Position numbers and translations under genes: made by a program. Shown here piece after piece: positions 26,704 through 36,477 of a stretch of 64,000 nucleotides of DNA (its first letter is position 1; each line of letters starts with the position of its first letter). The stretch covers positions 312,501 to 376,500 of the forward strand of contig PQWQ01000023.1 of the NCBI GenBank assembly GCA_002943765.1. Direction: 5' to 3'. Source of the DNA: Psoroptes ovis. Lineage: Eukaryota; Arthropoda; Arachnida; Sarcoptiformes; Psoroptidae. The notes beneath the pieces were generated by a model. It did no database searches and was not told where the DNA came from. It saw nothing but the letters and a program-made list of their open reading frames with translations.

Positions 26704-27987
26704 TTTTGATTTTCAAAATTTGTATAAAACGAAGATGAATCAATAAATTATCGTTGTAAAATCATTTGATACTGATTGAAACACGTGTCATCAAAGGTTA
26801 TACATATTCATATATTTAGGTGCTGAAGAATTCGGAAAAATTCAAAAACAATCAGAAATTATCACAATTAGATAACATTGAATAGAGTTTGAATTATATG
26901 AATGAGTTTCGTGTTAATTAACATTAATCACAACAACAACAATAACAATTGAATTATTCATTTACAAATTGAATAATTTAGACTCTTTGAATAATAAATA
27001 AACAAATTTCGTAGATGTATTTTACATTTTCAAGTTGAAAACAAATGAATATTTGCCTTGAAACTTGATGCCTTTACTTTTCTTTTTTTTCAGAGGCTTT
27101 AATGATGCTTTTCGAATGCTTATTTGCTTATTCAAGCCAAAAAAAAAAAAAAAAAATAATTATAATTATAATCTAAGATGAACATATGTAATAATAGCGG
27201 ATGATTACGATTAGAACATATGCAGAGAAGGTCTAAATACAAATACATACAGATTTGATCAAAGTATAGTCTTCAAAAAAGAGTCGAGTTTTGAAATTTA
27301 ATTAATTTTTTTTTTTTTTTGATGAAGTTTAAGAGGTTTAAAATCTCATGTTTAAAATTTAATTAGTTTTAAATTTCATTCAATTTTTTTAAAATAAATT
27401 AATTCATATTTTTTCAATCATTAAATTTTAATGTTGTTGCAAATGATGATGATGAAGATCATTTGTGTTTGTTGTTGATGCCCTATCATCATCACATTCA
27501 CACACACACATAAACAAATGTGTGGTAGTAGCATTGCAAATGTAGGCGAGAGACGTTTTCAAGTCTCCTGGTGAGCGCCGGCAATTTCTTCGCTCAATGG
27601 GGATTTGGTATAAAATATAACGTACCACTACGTTGCCGGCATCCGAAATTCAGCAAAAAATTGCACGTATTTTTACGTCAGCGACAGTTTCAATGGTGAT
27701 TTTATTATTGCATTACATTCGAATGCACACACACATAAACATTCGATTTTACAACATGCGCAATTAAATTTTTTTTCTGTTTAAATTTCGAGTCGTCATT
27801 TGTGAACATGGTCATTTTTTGTTGCTGAACGTTATTTTTCTTGTTGTTTCGGTTCGCATTTTTTGTTTTTTGTATTTTTTTTTAGTTTGGCCAAATCATT
27901 CATTGAATTTTAAGGTTTAATCTAGTTTTTGTCGAGTCATTTTTTATCTGAAAGTTTTAATTTTTATCAGAAAATAACCCATTAAAG
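26704..27987. promoter_or_regulatory. Divergent intergenic region of VPS13D (-) and CNOT9 (+)
   Basis: About 1.35 kb separates the two start codons. Visible in it are an E-box CACGTG at 26782-26787, about 80 bp upstream of the VPS13D ATG, and an 18-base A run at 27139-27156. A more GC-rich patch at about 27540-27660 contains GCCGGC-type sequence and may be the CNOT9 promoter. The frames here look non-coding. Confidence 0.5.
27139..27156. repeat. A18 homopolymer
   Basis: A run of 18 A in the VPS13D/CNOT9 intergenic region. Confidence 0.9.
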
Positions 27988-28045
27988 GTATGTACCTTTG
28001 AAAATGTTCACAACTATTGATTTTTCAATGATTTTCACTCATAAG
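27988..28045 (+). other. Probable 5' UTR intron of CNOT9
   Basis: A donor AG|GTATGT at 27988 and an acceptor ATAAG at 28045 define a 58 bp intron that ends five bases before the ATG. The size matches other introns in the window. The call rests on sequence only. Confidence 0.5.
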
Positions 28046-28050
28046 AAATC

Positions 28051-29367
28051 ATGTTATCATCATCATCAACACAACCGGCCAACAATCAAGCAATGATGAA
28101 TGCAGTTTCTGGGCAAATGTCACAATTATCATTGAATTCTTCTGGTCAAACAAATGTATCATCAGTTTCATCATCATCGGTTGTCACTTCAACGACTGCA
28201 GGCACTGGTGTGGGTGCGATCGCTTCAACTGGATCAACACCAATATCATCTAGTCTAGCAATGATGGCAAATAATGCTGCAGCGGCTGCTGCTGCAACTG
28301 GTGGTAATAATGGTGGTAATGTCGTTCAGCAACAACAACAATCAAATGAAACTGAACGTATCAAGCAATTGATCGATGATTTACTTGCATATGATACACG
28401 TGAACAAGCATTAATGGAATTGTCACGTAAACGTGAAAATGTTGAAGATTTGGCCGTATTGTTGTGGAATTCATTCGGTGCTATTGCGGCATTGTTACAA
28501 GAAATCATTTCCGTATATCCAACCATTCATCCACCGACATTAAATGCCCACCAATCGAATCGTGTTTGTAATGCATTAGCATTATTACAATGTGTAGCAT
28601 CACATTCACAAACACGTGGTGTATTTTTACAAGCAAACATACCGCTGTTCCTTTATCCATTCTTAAATATGAATACATCATCAAAAACACGTCCATTTGA
28701 ATATTTACGGCTCACATCGCTCGGCGTTATCGGTGCATTGGTTAAAACTGATGAAAAAGAAGTGATAAATTTCTTGCTTAAAACCGAGATTATACCTTTA
28801 TGTCTTCGAATTATGGAATCAGGTACTGAACTATCGAAAACAGTGGCCACATTTATATTACAAAAAATACTGCTCGATGAAACTGGTCTGAATTATATTT
28901 GTCAAACATATGATCGTTTTTCACATGTAGCCATGATACTTGGTAAAATGGTTATGGCATTAGCTAAAGATCAATCAGCAAGATTATTGAAACATGTTAT
29001 CCGTTGTTATCTTCGGCTATCGGATAATCCACGTGCACGTGAAGCATTGAGACATTGTCTACCTGATCATTTACGTACAAATACATTTGCCAATTGTTTG
29101 AATAATGATCGTGGAACGAAAAATTGGCTTCATCAATTGTTGAAAAATATTGAAAAAGATTCCACACAACAACCTCAGCAGCCTCAGCAACCATCACAAC
29201 AAATGATTGGTGGCCCAAATAACCAAGGTAATAATAGCAATAATGGTCAACAACCGCAGCAGCAATTGATATCATCATCGACAGCATCAGTGACCACTGC
29301 AGCCGCAGCAGCAGCATCATCATCACCAGGTGGAAATAATATGAATATGCAACAACAGCAACAATGA
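28051..29367 (+). CDS. CNOT9: CNOT9 (RQCD1/Rcd1), CCR4-NOT subunit, single coding exon
   Basis: CNOT9 is an armadillo-repeat subunit of the CCR4-NOT deadenylase and helps recruit GW182 and other mRNA-binding repressors. Residues from about 100 to 372 match the animal family almost without gaps. Blocks seen include SFGAIAALLQEI, HQSNRVCNALALLQCVASH, SKTRPFEYLRLTSLGVIGAL, EIIPLCLRIMESG and CYLRLSDNPRAREALR. The protein is 438 aa against about 300 in vertebrates. The excess is an N-terminal Ser/Thr/Ala/Gly-rich extension and a C-terminal Gln/Asn/Ser/Ala-rich tail. The first in-frame ATG after the putative UTR intron was taken as start; an internal start closer to the conserved core cannot be ruled out. 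No coding introns are present. Confidence 0.95.
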   Translation: MLSSSSTQPANNQAMMNAVSGQMSQLSLNSSGQTNVSSVSSSSVVTSTTAGTGVGAIASTGSTPISSSLAMMANNAAAAAAATGGNNGGNVVQQQQQSNETERIKQLIDDLLAYDTREQALMELSRKRENVEDLAVLLWNSFGAIAALLQEIISVYPTIHPPTLNAHQSNRVCNALALLQCVASHSQTRGVFLQANIPLFLYPFLNMNTSSKTRPFEYLRLTSLGVIGALVKTDEKEVINFLLKTEIIPLCLRIMESGTELSKTVATFILQKILLDETGLNYICQTYDRFSHVAMILGKMVMALAKDQSARLLKHVIRCYLRLSDNPRAREALRHCLPDHLRTNTFANCLNNDRGTKNWLHQLLKNIEKDSTQQPQQPQQPSQQMIGGPNNQGNNSNNGQQPQQQLISSSTASVTTAAAAAASSSPGGNNMNMQQQQQ

Positions 29368-29591
29368 CCTGTCATTATTAAAATTTGAAAAATATTTAAA
29401 TCAATTTCAATTGTAAGAATCATGTAAAATTTATCATTTTATTATCAATTACCTTACATTCACCTACATACATACATACATAATTGTGTAAACCTTGTGA
29501 ATCCTTATAATATTTGTGATTGTTCAAATTCATACCGAATGAAAATTGATTGAATCAAATTCTATTCGAAATTCATTTTATTTTTGATGAA

Positions 29592-29610
29592 TACACACAC
29601 ACACACACAC
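29592..29610. repeat. (AC)n dinucleotide repeat
   Basis: About nine AC units in the CNOT9 3' flank. Confidence 0.85.
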
Positions 29611-29788
29611 CAAATGGTGGTCAAAGACCCTTTGAACACACAAAAGACCCACTTATCACTGGGCATCTATTTACCTAAATACTTGTATCCAAATTACTAA
29701 CAAATTTCAATATCAATACTTTTGTACATTTAAACATTATTATTTTATATCATAAGAAAACAAATTTGAAATCAAATTCACATCTACA

Positions 29789-29794
29789 AATAAA
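29789..29794 (+). terminator. Candidate poly(A) signal AATAAA of CNOT9
   Basis: An AATAAA hexamer lies 420 bp after the CNOT9 stop. It is one of several in this AT-rich tract, so the choice is a guess from position. Confidence 0.35.
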
Positions 29795-30190
29795 TATATA
29801 TGAATGATATAAATGTAAATTTTCAATATTTTTCTTAAATATGATTAATAAAAAAAATTTTCTATTTTTACTTTTTCAAATATATACAAGTGTGTGCTAC
29901 TATGAGGTATGGGGTTTTCAAATCTATCAATTATTTTGAGTACAAAAGTAGTTGCTCTCAAGAGGCTAGGACCGTGCGATTAGGCTATAGCCAGCTATAG
30001 TATACTATAAACCTAGAGAATCAGAGGAATTTCGAGAGAGGGAATTCAAGGAATTTTGAAGACACATGAAGGAATCCACCAGCAATTCTTAGAACTCGAA
30101 GATTCTTTAAGAATGTTCAAATGAAATTCTTATGTCAATTGTCATTATTAATTTATTTCAATAATTTCGGAAATAAATCAATTAATCTCA

Positions 30191-30243
30191 GTGTGGGGAA
30201 CCCTATTTTTAGTTTGGTTCCCTGTAAAATAAATCGACCACAC
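30191..30243. repeat. Hairpin-forming inverted repeat
   Basis: GTGTGG and GGAACC at the left pair with GGTTCC and CCACAC at the right in nested order. The stem is interrupted by a 16-base bulge on one side. Confidence 0.4.
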
Positions 30244-30837
30244 AAAAAATTAATTGTCTAATTCATTTAATCGATCATCGTCATTGAATTGATCGAAAAT
30301 TTGGACATGTCATCGTGTATTGAGTACACATTGTGATAGTAAATTGTTTGAGTGGAATGCAGGGTGATGAATCACCAATGGTCATCATCATCAACAGCAG
30401 AATTGACTTGTCAAATTGACTTTGAATTTTCATATGCATTCTTATTGACTTATGACTGATGATTATTGATTATGAATGATGATGGACGAGGGAAGCAAAT
30501 GATGTCAATTAATAATCGAAGAATCAAATATGACAATTGGAAATTGAACAAAATTTAATTGTCATAATGAATGAATGAATGATTATGGATTGATTGTCCA
30601 TTAATGGAATAATAAAGAAACAATTGAAGATGTTTACAAATGAATTAATGAACGAATGAATTAATGAATGAATACATATGATTTTGATCGACGGAAAATT
30701 TCTGTCAAAAATCAAAATCACAAGAATATTCTCGAGAGTCGACTCGCGGGCCTTTTAAATCTACGAAGTACCAAAGCTTTCAAAGACTACGAAGACTCCT
30801 TTTTCTCGGGTCTTTTTTTCGCATAACTTGGAACAGA

Positions 30838-30847
30838 TATATAAATA
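30838..30847 (+). promoter_or_regulatory. TATA-like box TATATAAATA upstream of NPF
   Basis: The best TATA match in the 1.7 kb upstream of the neuropeptide gene lies 300 bp before its ATG. The region is AT-rich, so chance matches are common. Confidence 0.35.
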
Positions 30848-31137
30848 TGGTTGGCAATCATTATTCTCATTTTGAATCATTCATTTGAATGAAACATTGA
30901 TGAACACATATACTAAAAACTATAGTCATACATTCATTTAAATCTTTGAAAATTGTTCGTGGAAAATTCAAAAAATTTCAAAAATTTCAAAATTACATTG
31001 AAATCATTCGTTTGTCAGTTACTCTGTTAATTTGAAAGTGAATTCAAATCAATGCAATAAATAAATAATCTTCATTTAAATAATAATTATAATTTCGAAT
31101 CATATAATCAAACTAAGAAATATAATTAATAATAATA

Positions 31138-31656
31138 ATGGCAATCATTTATTGTATTTTAATCATTTCGGCAACAATATCATCGATAATATTTTCATCC
31201 AATTCATGGATAATATCGTTTGCCGATGCAAAACCGATAGCCGCTTTAGAATTTTATCGTCCATATGAACATCGTAGCGCAATGAATACGTTGAAAGAAT
31301 TGGACAAGTATTATTCACAGGTTGCACGGCCAAGGTATGTATTTCATTTTGTGTTTAAAGGCTTTGAATCGGTCCATCATGGACCAATTGTAATCGATTC
31401 TGAATTATCATTCAATTCGAATAGATTCGGTAAACGTGGAAATCTGAGCAAAGATAACATCATTGACACTAATAGCAGCAGTAATAATAATTTTGCTGAA
31501 GCATCATCATCCCTGCAACAACAACAGCCACCAACATCATCATCATCAGCAGCATCAAACAATGAAATGATTATCGATAATGGACCATATCGTTGGATAT
31601 TGATTAATCGTGATCAACCATTGACAAAATTAACGCAGGTAATTATATATATTTGA
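31138..31656 (+). CDS. NPF: Neuropeptide F precursor (NPY family)
   Basis: NPF is the invertebrate NPY-like secreted peptide and controls feeding and related behaviour through a G-protein-coupled receptor. Exon 1 (31138-31334) encodes a hydrophobic signal peptide (MAIIYCILIISATISSIIF) with likely cleavage after ISFADA (residue 31). The mature peptide then begins KPIAALEFYRPY and reaches LKELDKYYSQVARP. The exon ends inside the next Arg codon at AG|GTATGT. Exon 2 starts at 31425 with A-TTC-GGT-AAA-CGT, completing RF-G-K-R, the amidation and dibasic cleavage signal. The mature peptide is exactly 36 residues ending VARPRF-amide, the usual length. YSQVARPRF is the classic arthropod and mollusc NPF ending. 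A Ser/Asn/Gln-rich propeptide follows. The 3' end is uncertain. Read through, it stops at 31654. If CAG|GTAATT at 31638 is used, a further exon at 31744 or 31756 (to 31851) could end it. Confidence 0.88.
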   Translation: MAIIYCILIISATISSIIFSSNSWIISFADAKPIAALEFYRPYEHRSAMNTLKELDKYYSQVARPRYVFHFVFKGFESVHHGPIVIDSELSFNSNRFGKRGNLSKDNIIDTNSSSNNNFAEASSSLQQQQPPTSSSSAASNNEMIIDNGPYRWILINRDQPLTKLTQVIIYI

Positions 31657-32311
31657 TATGATTTAAACCCTTTTTATCAAAGAATTATGATTCAAAATAC
31701 AAATATATATTAATCATTAAGAATTATTTAATGAAAATTTTAGCCGATAATCTAGCCCGGCAAATGGATTGAAACTGGATTAAAATTAATTCGGAATTTA
31801 TCGAAAAATCGAATCAAATCCACCATTAATAATCGAACGGCAATCAAATAATCATTGATCATTGATCATCGATGATGATGATGATGATGATGATATGGCA
31901 TTCATAATTATTTATTTATTTATTTTACTCATCCAAATTTTTAATCGTTGGTTGGAAACCAAACCGAAACTATTCATCAATTAAATCGAATCAAATTAAA
32001 TTCAATCATTCAATCAATCAATTGGCACACACACACACACTCTAATCAATCTGAATTTAAAACAAAAATCGATGGAACTTCAATCAATCAGTCATCATTT
32101 CGAAATGTTTCGAAACATTAATTCAAAATTCCAGAATTCTAAATATTAATTATTTGAATAAAATTTGATGAAATTTTCAATTTTTGACTTGTTTTGTTTG
32201 TTTCAATGTTTGAATTTGAATCCATTTTAAATATTTCAATTATTTCAAAATAAAGAATTTCGTTAAGAAGGAGATTCCTTTTGGAAAAATTCTTTGATTC
32301 GAAAATTTCAG

Positions 32312-32455
32312 AATTTGATTTCGAATTCGGGAAAAAATATGGTACGGTTCTTGGTTATTAATTATGGCTCACCGAAACTCTTTGCCGGAAAATCAATTAG
32401 TAACAATGTGATCAAGTCTATGTGGACCCGAGTTTTAATTGTTGTCCCAAAAAAA
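32312..32455 (+). pseudogene. Decayed exon resembling a cytochrome P450 (CYP3-clade-like)
   Basis: After an acceptor-like TTTCAG, frames read FDFEFGKKYGTVLGYY, then after a shift NYGSPKLF and NNVIKSMW, then after another shift DPSFNCCPKK. The order resembles the P450 segment with KKYGxVxGYY, then TPxLxxxDPExIKS, then VxDFxxFPxR. Two frame changes and stops make it non-functional if it is one. There is no heme-binding part nearby. The match is short and judged by eye, so it could be chance. Confidence 0.3.
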
Positions 32456-32791
32456 TCAAAAAATCATCGACGGTCGAAGATGCCGTCGATGATTAATGGA
32501 AAAAAATCCGATTAAACGAGTACAATTTCTTAATGGAAGACCCCCAAAAAGAGGAATCGGGATCGAAATGATGATGAAATCTTATTTAATGGATGACGAT
32601 AATGTTAATGTTGTGAAGACATGTAATTATCATCATCATCATATGAGATGGTGATGATTGGTCTTGGATCTCGTGTTTGTTGCTGTTGTTGTGTGTTTAA
32701 TTTTATTAAGTAAAAAGTTTTTTCATTTGCTTTGTTCTAGTTTCACATTCGAAACAATATGTGATTTGAAATATTTGATGAAATGAAAATA

Positions 32792-32879
32792 TTTAGGTTG
32801 TTGTCCGAAAAGTTCATTACGTTTAATCACAATTAAAGTTGCCGATGAAAATCAGCCAAAAACTTTTCGGACAACCCAA
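32792..32879 (-). mobile_element. Palindromic MITE, subfamily B, 3-base insertion in left end
   Basis: TTTAGGTTGTTGTCCGAAAA shows a duplicated GTT in the left end. The right end reads TTTTCGGACAACCCAA. Confidence 0.78.
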
Positions 32880-34701
32880 TATATATAATCAATATAAACA
32901 ATGCAATGTGAATAAATGAATACATTTTCATTGATTAACCAATTATCACATCAATAAATGGTGATGAATGGACATTGGTTATAAAAATGTGAATGGATAA
33001 TAAATGTCTGATCGAATACATTGAGGGATAATAATAAAGACGAATGATAAAGACGATAATAAATAAACAATAAATGAATTTAATTGATATTCAATCGAGT
33101 GAAATTCAATTGAATGAATAATGATAATGATAATAAATAATAATAAAATACAAGTTTTCAACACAAACACACATAGATACTTCATTACTTACTTGTAATT
33201 CTTCGCTGAAGATTCTTTGTTTTGAAAATCCTTGTTCAAGGTTCTTCCCCGTAAAAAATAATTCTTGTATCGTTGGAGGTTCTTCAATCTTGTGTCGCGT
33301 TCATTATATCACATAAATATCATATCAATATAATCTCTCTTCGGTTGAATTGATTTTGAATTCGAATGATGATGATCATTATTCGATCCATTATTTTGAT
33401 TAATTTCAAGATTAATTTCGCATACACACATGAAATTTATTGTTTTATTTTGAACATTATTTCACCCATTAAATTAATTGCATTGAAGACTTGTTTATTT
33501 GTAGATCATTCAGTCTTGAATCGAATTAATTCATTTGAATAATTTCGGGAAAAAAAATGAATGATTTAAATCAAATCAAACTTAACATTATCATACATTA
33601 TTCCTTTATTTCGAATCATAATTAACTTGGAATCATAATTAATTTTCGAAGTAATTATTTGATTTGAAAAAATAGATTCAAATTCAATGAAATTCAAAAA
33701 TGAAATTTCATTGAAATTAACAATTTCATTGAATCACACAATGTCACAGTGAAATTTTTGAATTGTCACAAGTCAATCGGAAAATTTTTGGATATTTTTG
33801 AAATTTTGAAATATTTTTATTTGTTTATTTTTCTGTAGGTACATTTTCACAAATACAAACAATAGAAACATGCATAGACACTAATTAACAATTAGTAATT
33901 AATGATAATTAATTAATTTTTGTAATTAATTGTTATTTACATTTTGTATTCTGTAAATAATGATGTCAATTCAAACAAATTCAATTCAAATATTTGTTTT
34001 GAAAAATCATTGAAACAGATCAACAAAAGCATTGTATTTGTTTGTTTGACTGAATTGAATTGATTCAAATATTTGATTGAAATGAATTTTCAAATTTGAA
34101 AATTTTGAAAATCAAAGCATTGAAATACATTCATCTTCGCTTGAATGTATTTGAATGTAATTGATGGTGATTCAAGTGTAAAATAATATCGCTTAAAACA
34201 ATTTGATGATTTAAACAACAATCATTATTCAAATGTGATAATCAATGTTTCGATTAATTTTTATGTTTCAATGTCAAAGTCAGTGGACACATTCAAAAAT
34301 TGTTTAATGTAAATGTATGTAATATCTATGTATGTAAATGTCAAATGTTTACCCAAAATAAATCATGAATGAATCATCATTTGTACCCGAAATGATGGAC
34401 CCAAATAAACTGAATCAAACTGTTTACATATACCAAGTTTGAATACTCGGACCCGAGATTTTGTTTGTTTATTTGACATTTCGTTGAATTCAATTTGATC
34501 ATTGTCCCGTAAATTTGAGAATTTTTAGTCAACTCATTCATCCATTGTGATGATCCATGATTATTTCATCTATTATTATCTTTGTGTGTATCTTTGTTTA
34601 ATTGTTTCATTTTTGGAAAAAATAAATTTGAATCAAAATTTTAAAAATTTCAAAATTTTATTTGATTTAATTATGCAACAATAATAATAATGATAATAAT
34701 A

Positions 34702-34783
34702 TTAGGTTGTCCGAAAAGTTCTTGCCAATTTTCCAATGATTTTCCAATGATATAACCGGCAAAAACTTTACGGACAACCATAA
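34702..34783 (-). mobile_element. Palindromic MITE, subfamily A variant, TA duplication
   Basis: TTAGGTTGTCCGAAAAGTTC at the left, ACGGACAACCATAA at the right, TA on both sides. It has an internal near-duplication of TTCCAATGAT. Confidence 0.8.
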
Positions 34784-34820
34784 TAATCATATCTACTTTG
34801 AGCAATGTTTAATGATTATG

Positions 34821-34884
34821 TTTTTTTTTTTTTTTTTTTTTTTGGAGAAATTCATTCATTTATTTATTTATTTATTTATTTATT
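34821..34884. repeat. T23 run followed by (ATTT)n
   Basis: A homopolymer of 23 T is followed, after a 7-base spacer, by CATT and ATTT tetranucleotide repeats. It sits 40 bp after a MITE. Confidence 0.9.
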
Positions 34885-35070
34885 CATCATAATAATAATG
34901 ATGATGAATATATGAATATTATTCATTTGGGACATTGTTTGTTTCGCATTTATCTCTTTGAAACAATGTTGTTTGAAACTTTGGAAACATTTATTAAATA
35001 AAAATATCAAATCACTTTACCAATAATAACCGTATTAATACGTCATTGCTTTTTTGCTTAGAATTTGCTC

Positions 35071-35200
35071 TGCCCGTGACTAGAACGGGCATTAGCCATA
35101 GACTCGTTTTTTCTGAAAAACGACAGTTTCATTGAAAATTTTCAGAAAAAACAGCCGGCATTTTTTGGCATAAAATAATTTTTCTCCCAAAATTATTCAT
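35071..35200. repeat. Cluster of three perfect hairpins
   Basis: TGCCCGT (35071-35077) pairs with ACGGGCA (35085-35091). TTTTTTCTGAAAA (35107-35119) pairs with TTTTCAGAAAAAA (35139-35151). AATAATTTT and AAAATTATT pair at about 35175-35200. All are perfect and adjacent. Confidence 0.55.
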
Positions 35201-35635
35201 TTCAATTTAACAAAATAAGATTTTTACTTTTGTTGTTTTTTTTTACTTTCTTTTTGTTTCATTATTTTACCATCTTTAATTCACTAATAATGATAATAAT
35301 AATAATAATAATGATGATGATAATAGTCGAAGGTCATAGATGATTCAAATAATGATGATGAATGGAATCGAATCAAATTGAAGAAACGAAAAACAAAAGG
35401 AAAAAGGCTGAATCAAAAATTTTACGTAAATCAATCATTATTATTGTCGATGTAGTCGTCGTCGATGTTTGCTGCTGCTGTTGTCCAATTACATGGAAAT
35501 AAAACTATTTTAAATTTAAATTCATTTTCAAAAGCAATAAATCATTATTATTATTATTCGAGGGAAAAAAATGAATGAATGAATCATTAGTAAAATCATC
35601 AAAAAAAAATTGTCAAAATGAAAGTTAAAAAATAT

Positions 35636-35718
35636 TTAGGTTGTCCGAAAAGTTATGGCCAATTTTCATCAGGCAACTCTATTGTGATTAAGCCGAATGA
35701 ACTTTTCGGACAATCTAA
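35636..35718 (+). mobile_element. Palindromic MITE, subfamily B
   Basis: TTAGGTTGTCCGAAAAGTTA at the left and TTTTCGGACAATCTAA at the right, with TA following. The internal GCAACTCTATT block is present. Confidence 0.82.
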
Positions 35719-36477
35719 TATAATATAATTTTGTTCATATGACGAGAGAGAGAGAGAGCGAGAGACATTATTTGAATCATTTGTCATCATCATCAATTTT
35801 TATTTGTTCGTTTGTTTATTTATTTATTTATTTTGTTAAATGTCAATTTAATAATTGGCAAAAAAAAAAAAATGAAATAAATTGGAAAATTGAATCAATT
35901 TAAATTGAATTGAATTTAAATCGATTCAATTTTCAAATGAAATCAATTTATTTTACGTACATATACGTTTATACGACCTTAAAACAGGTTACAAATCAAT
36001 CAATCAATCGATCGATTCACTGATCGATTAATTGATTCCGTAATTCCGTTGATTTACATTCGATCAATCGATTACGTCGTCGTCGTCGTTTGAAAAATTC
36101 AAATAAACAAACCTTATGGCTTATTGTTTACCTTGCGGTAACTATTTTTGAATTTTTATTCTTAGTTTTCAAATAAAACATTTTTATTTTCATTTTAATA
36201 AAAAATAATAATAATAATAATAATAATTAGTATCCAAATGATCGATCAATCATATAATACATAAAAAAACAATAATCATTTATACAGAGTATTTCTTAAA
36301 ATATTAAAAAATAAATTACAATTTCTTTTTGACACTTGTACATACACATTTGGTTTTGAATTTGAATTGAATTTCAAAGGCTAAAACCATGATAACACTC
36401 AGAGAACTCTAATACTCAGAGGTGAAATGCTTTTGATGCTCTAAATATATGCCTTTTTTCAAACTTAAATTATTTCT

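Larger units (their letters stand above)
29368..31137. other. CNOT9 3' UTR and neuropeptide F upstream region
   Basis: After the CNOT9 3' flank there is an (AC)n run at 29592-29610 and a hairpin-forming inverted repeat at 30191-30243. There are CATT-type repeats at about 30565-30675 and a TATA-like box at 30838-30847. No gene was recognised. Confidence 0.5.
31657..36477. other. 4.8 kb gene-poor stretch between NPF and ptc
   Basis: Apart from the P450-like relic it holds MITEs at 32792-32879, 34702-34783 and 35636-35718. It also has a T23 run plus (ATTT)n at 34821-34884 and a cluster of three hairpins at 35071-35200. TTTATT at 36183-36188 (AATAAA on the minus strand) is a possible ptc poly(A) signal. 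No other coding signal was seen. Confidence 0.55.

Noticed and set aside
27428..27628. 66-codon minus-strand ORF in the VPS13D/CNOT9 gap
   Set aside because: Its C-terminal part is a repeat-derived His/Asn/Asp run, and it overlaps the probable CNOT9 promoter.
30720..30760. Possible tRNA-like sequence around CTCGAGAGTCGACTCG
   Set aside because: No acceptor stem, no T-loop GTTCRANNC box and no anticodon arm could be placed. No tRNA or rRNA was found elsewhere by eye.
31860..31892. Regular short-unit repeats as a CRISPR-like array
   Set aside because: They are plain GATG/ATG microsatellites without spacers, and the genome is eukaryotic.
32294..32515. 73-codon ORF taken as a real gene
   Set aside because: It starts at TTG, and its similarity is spread over three frames, which fits a relic better than a gene.
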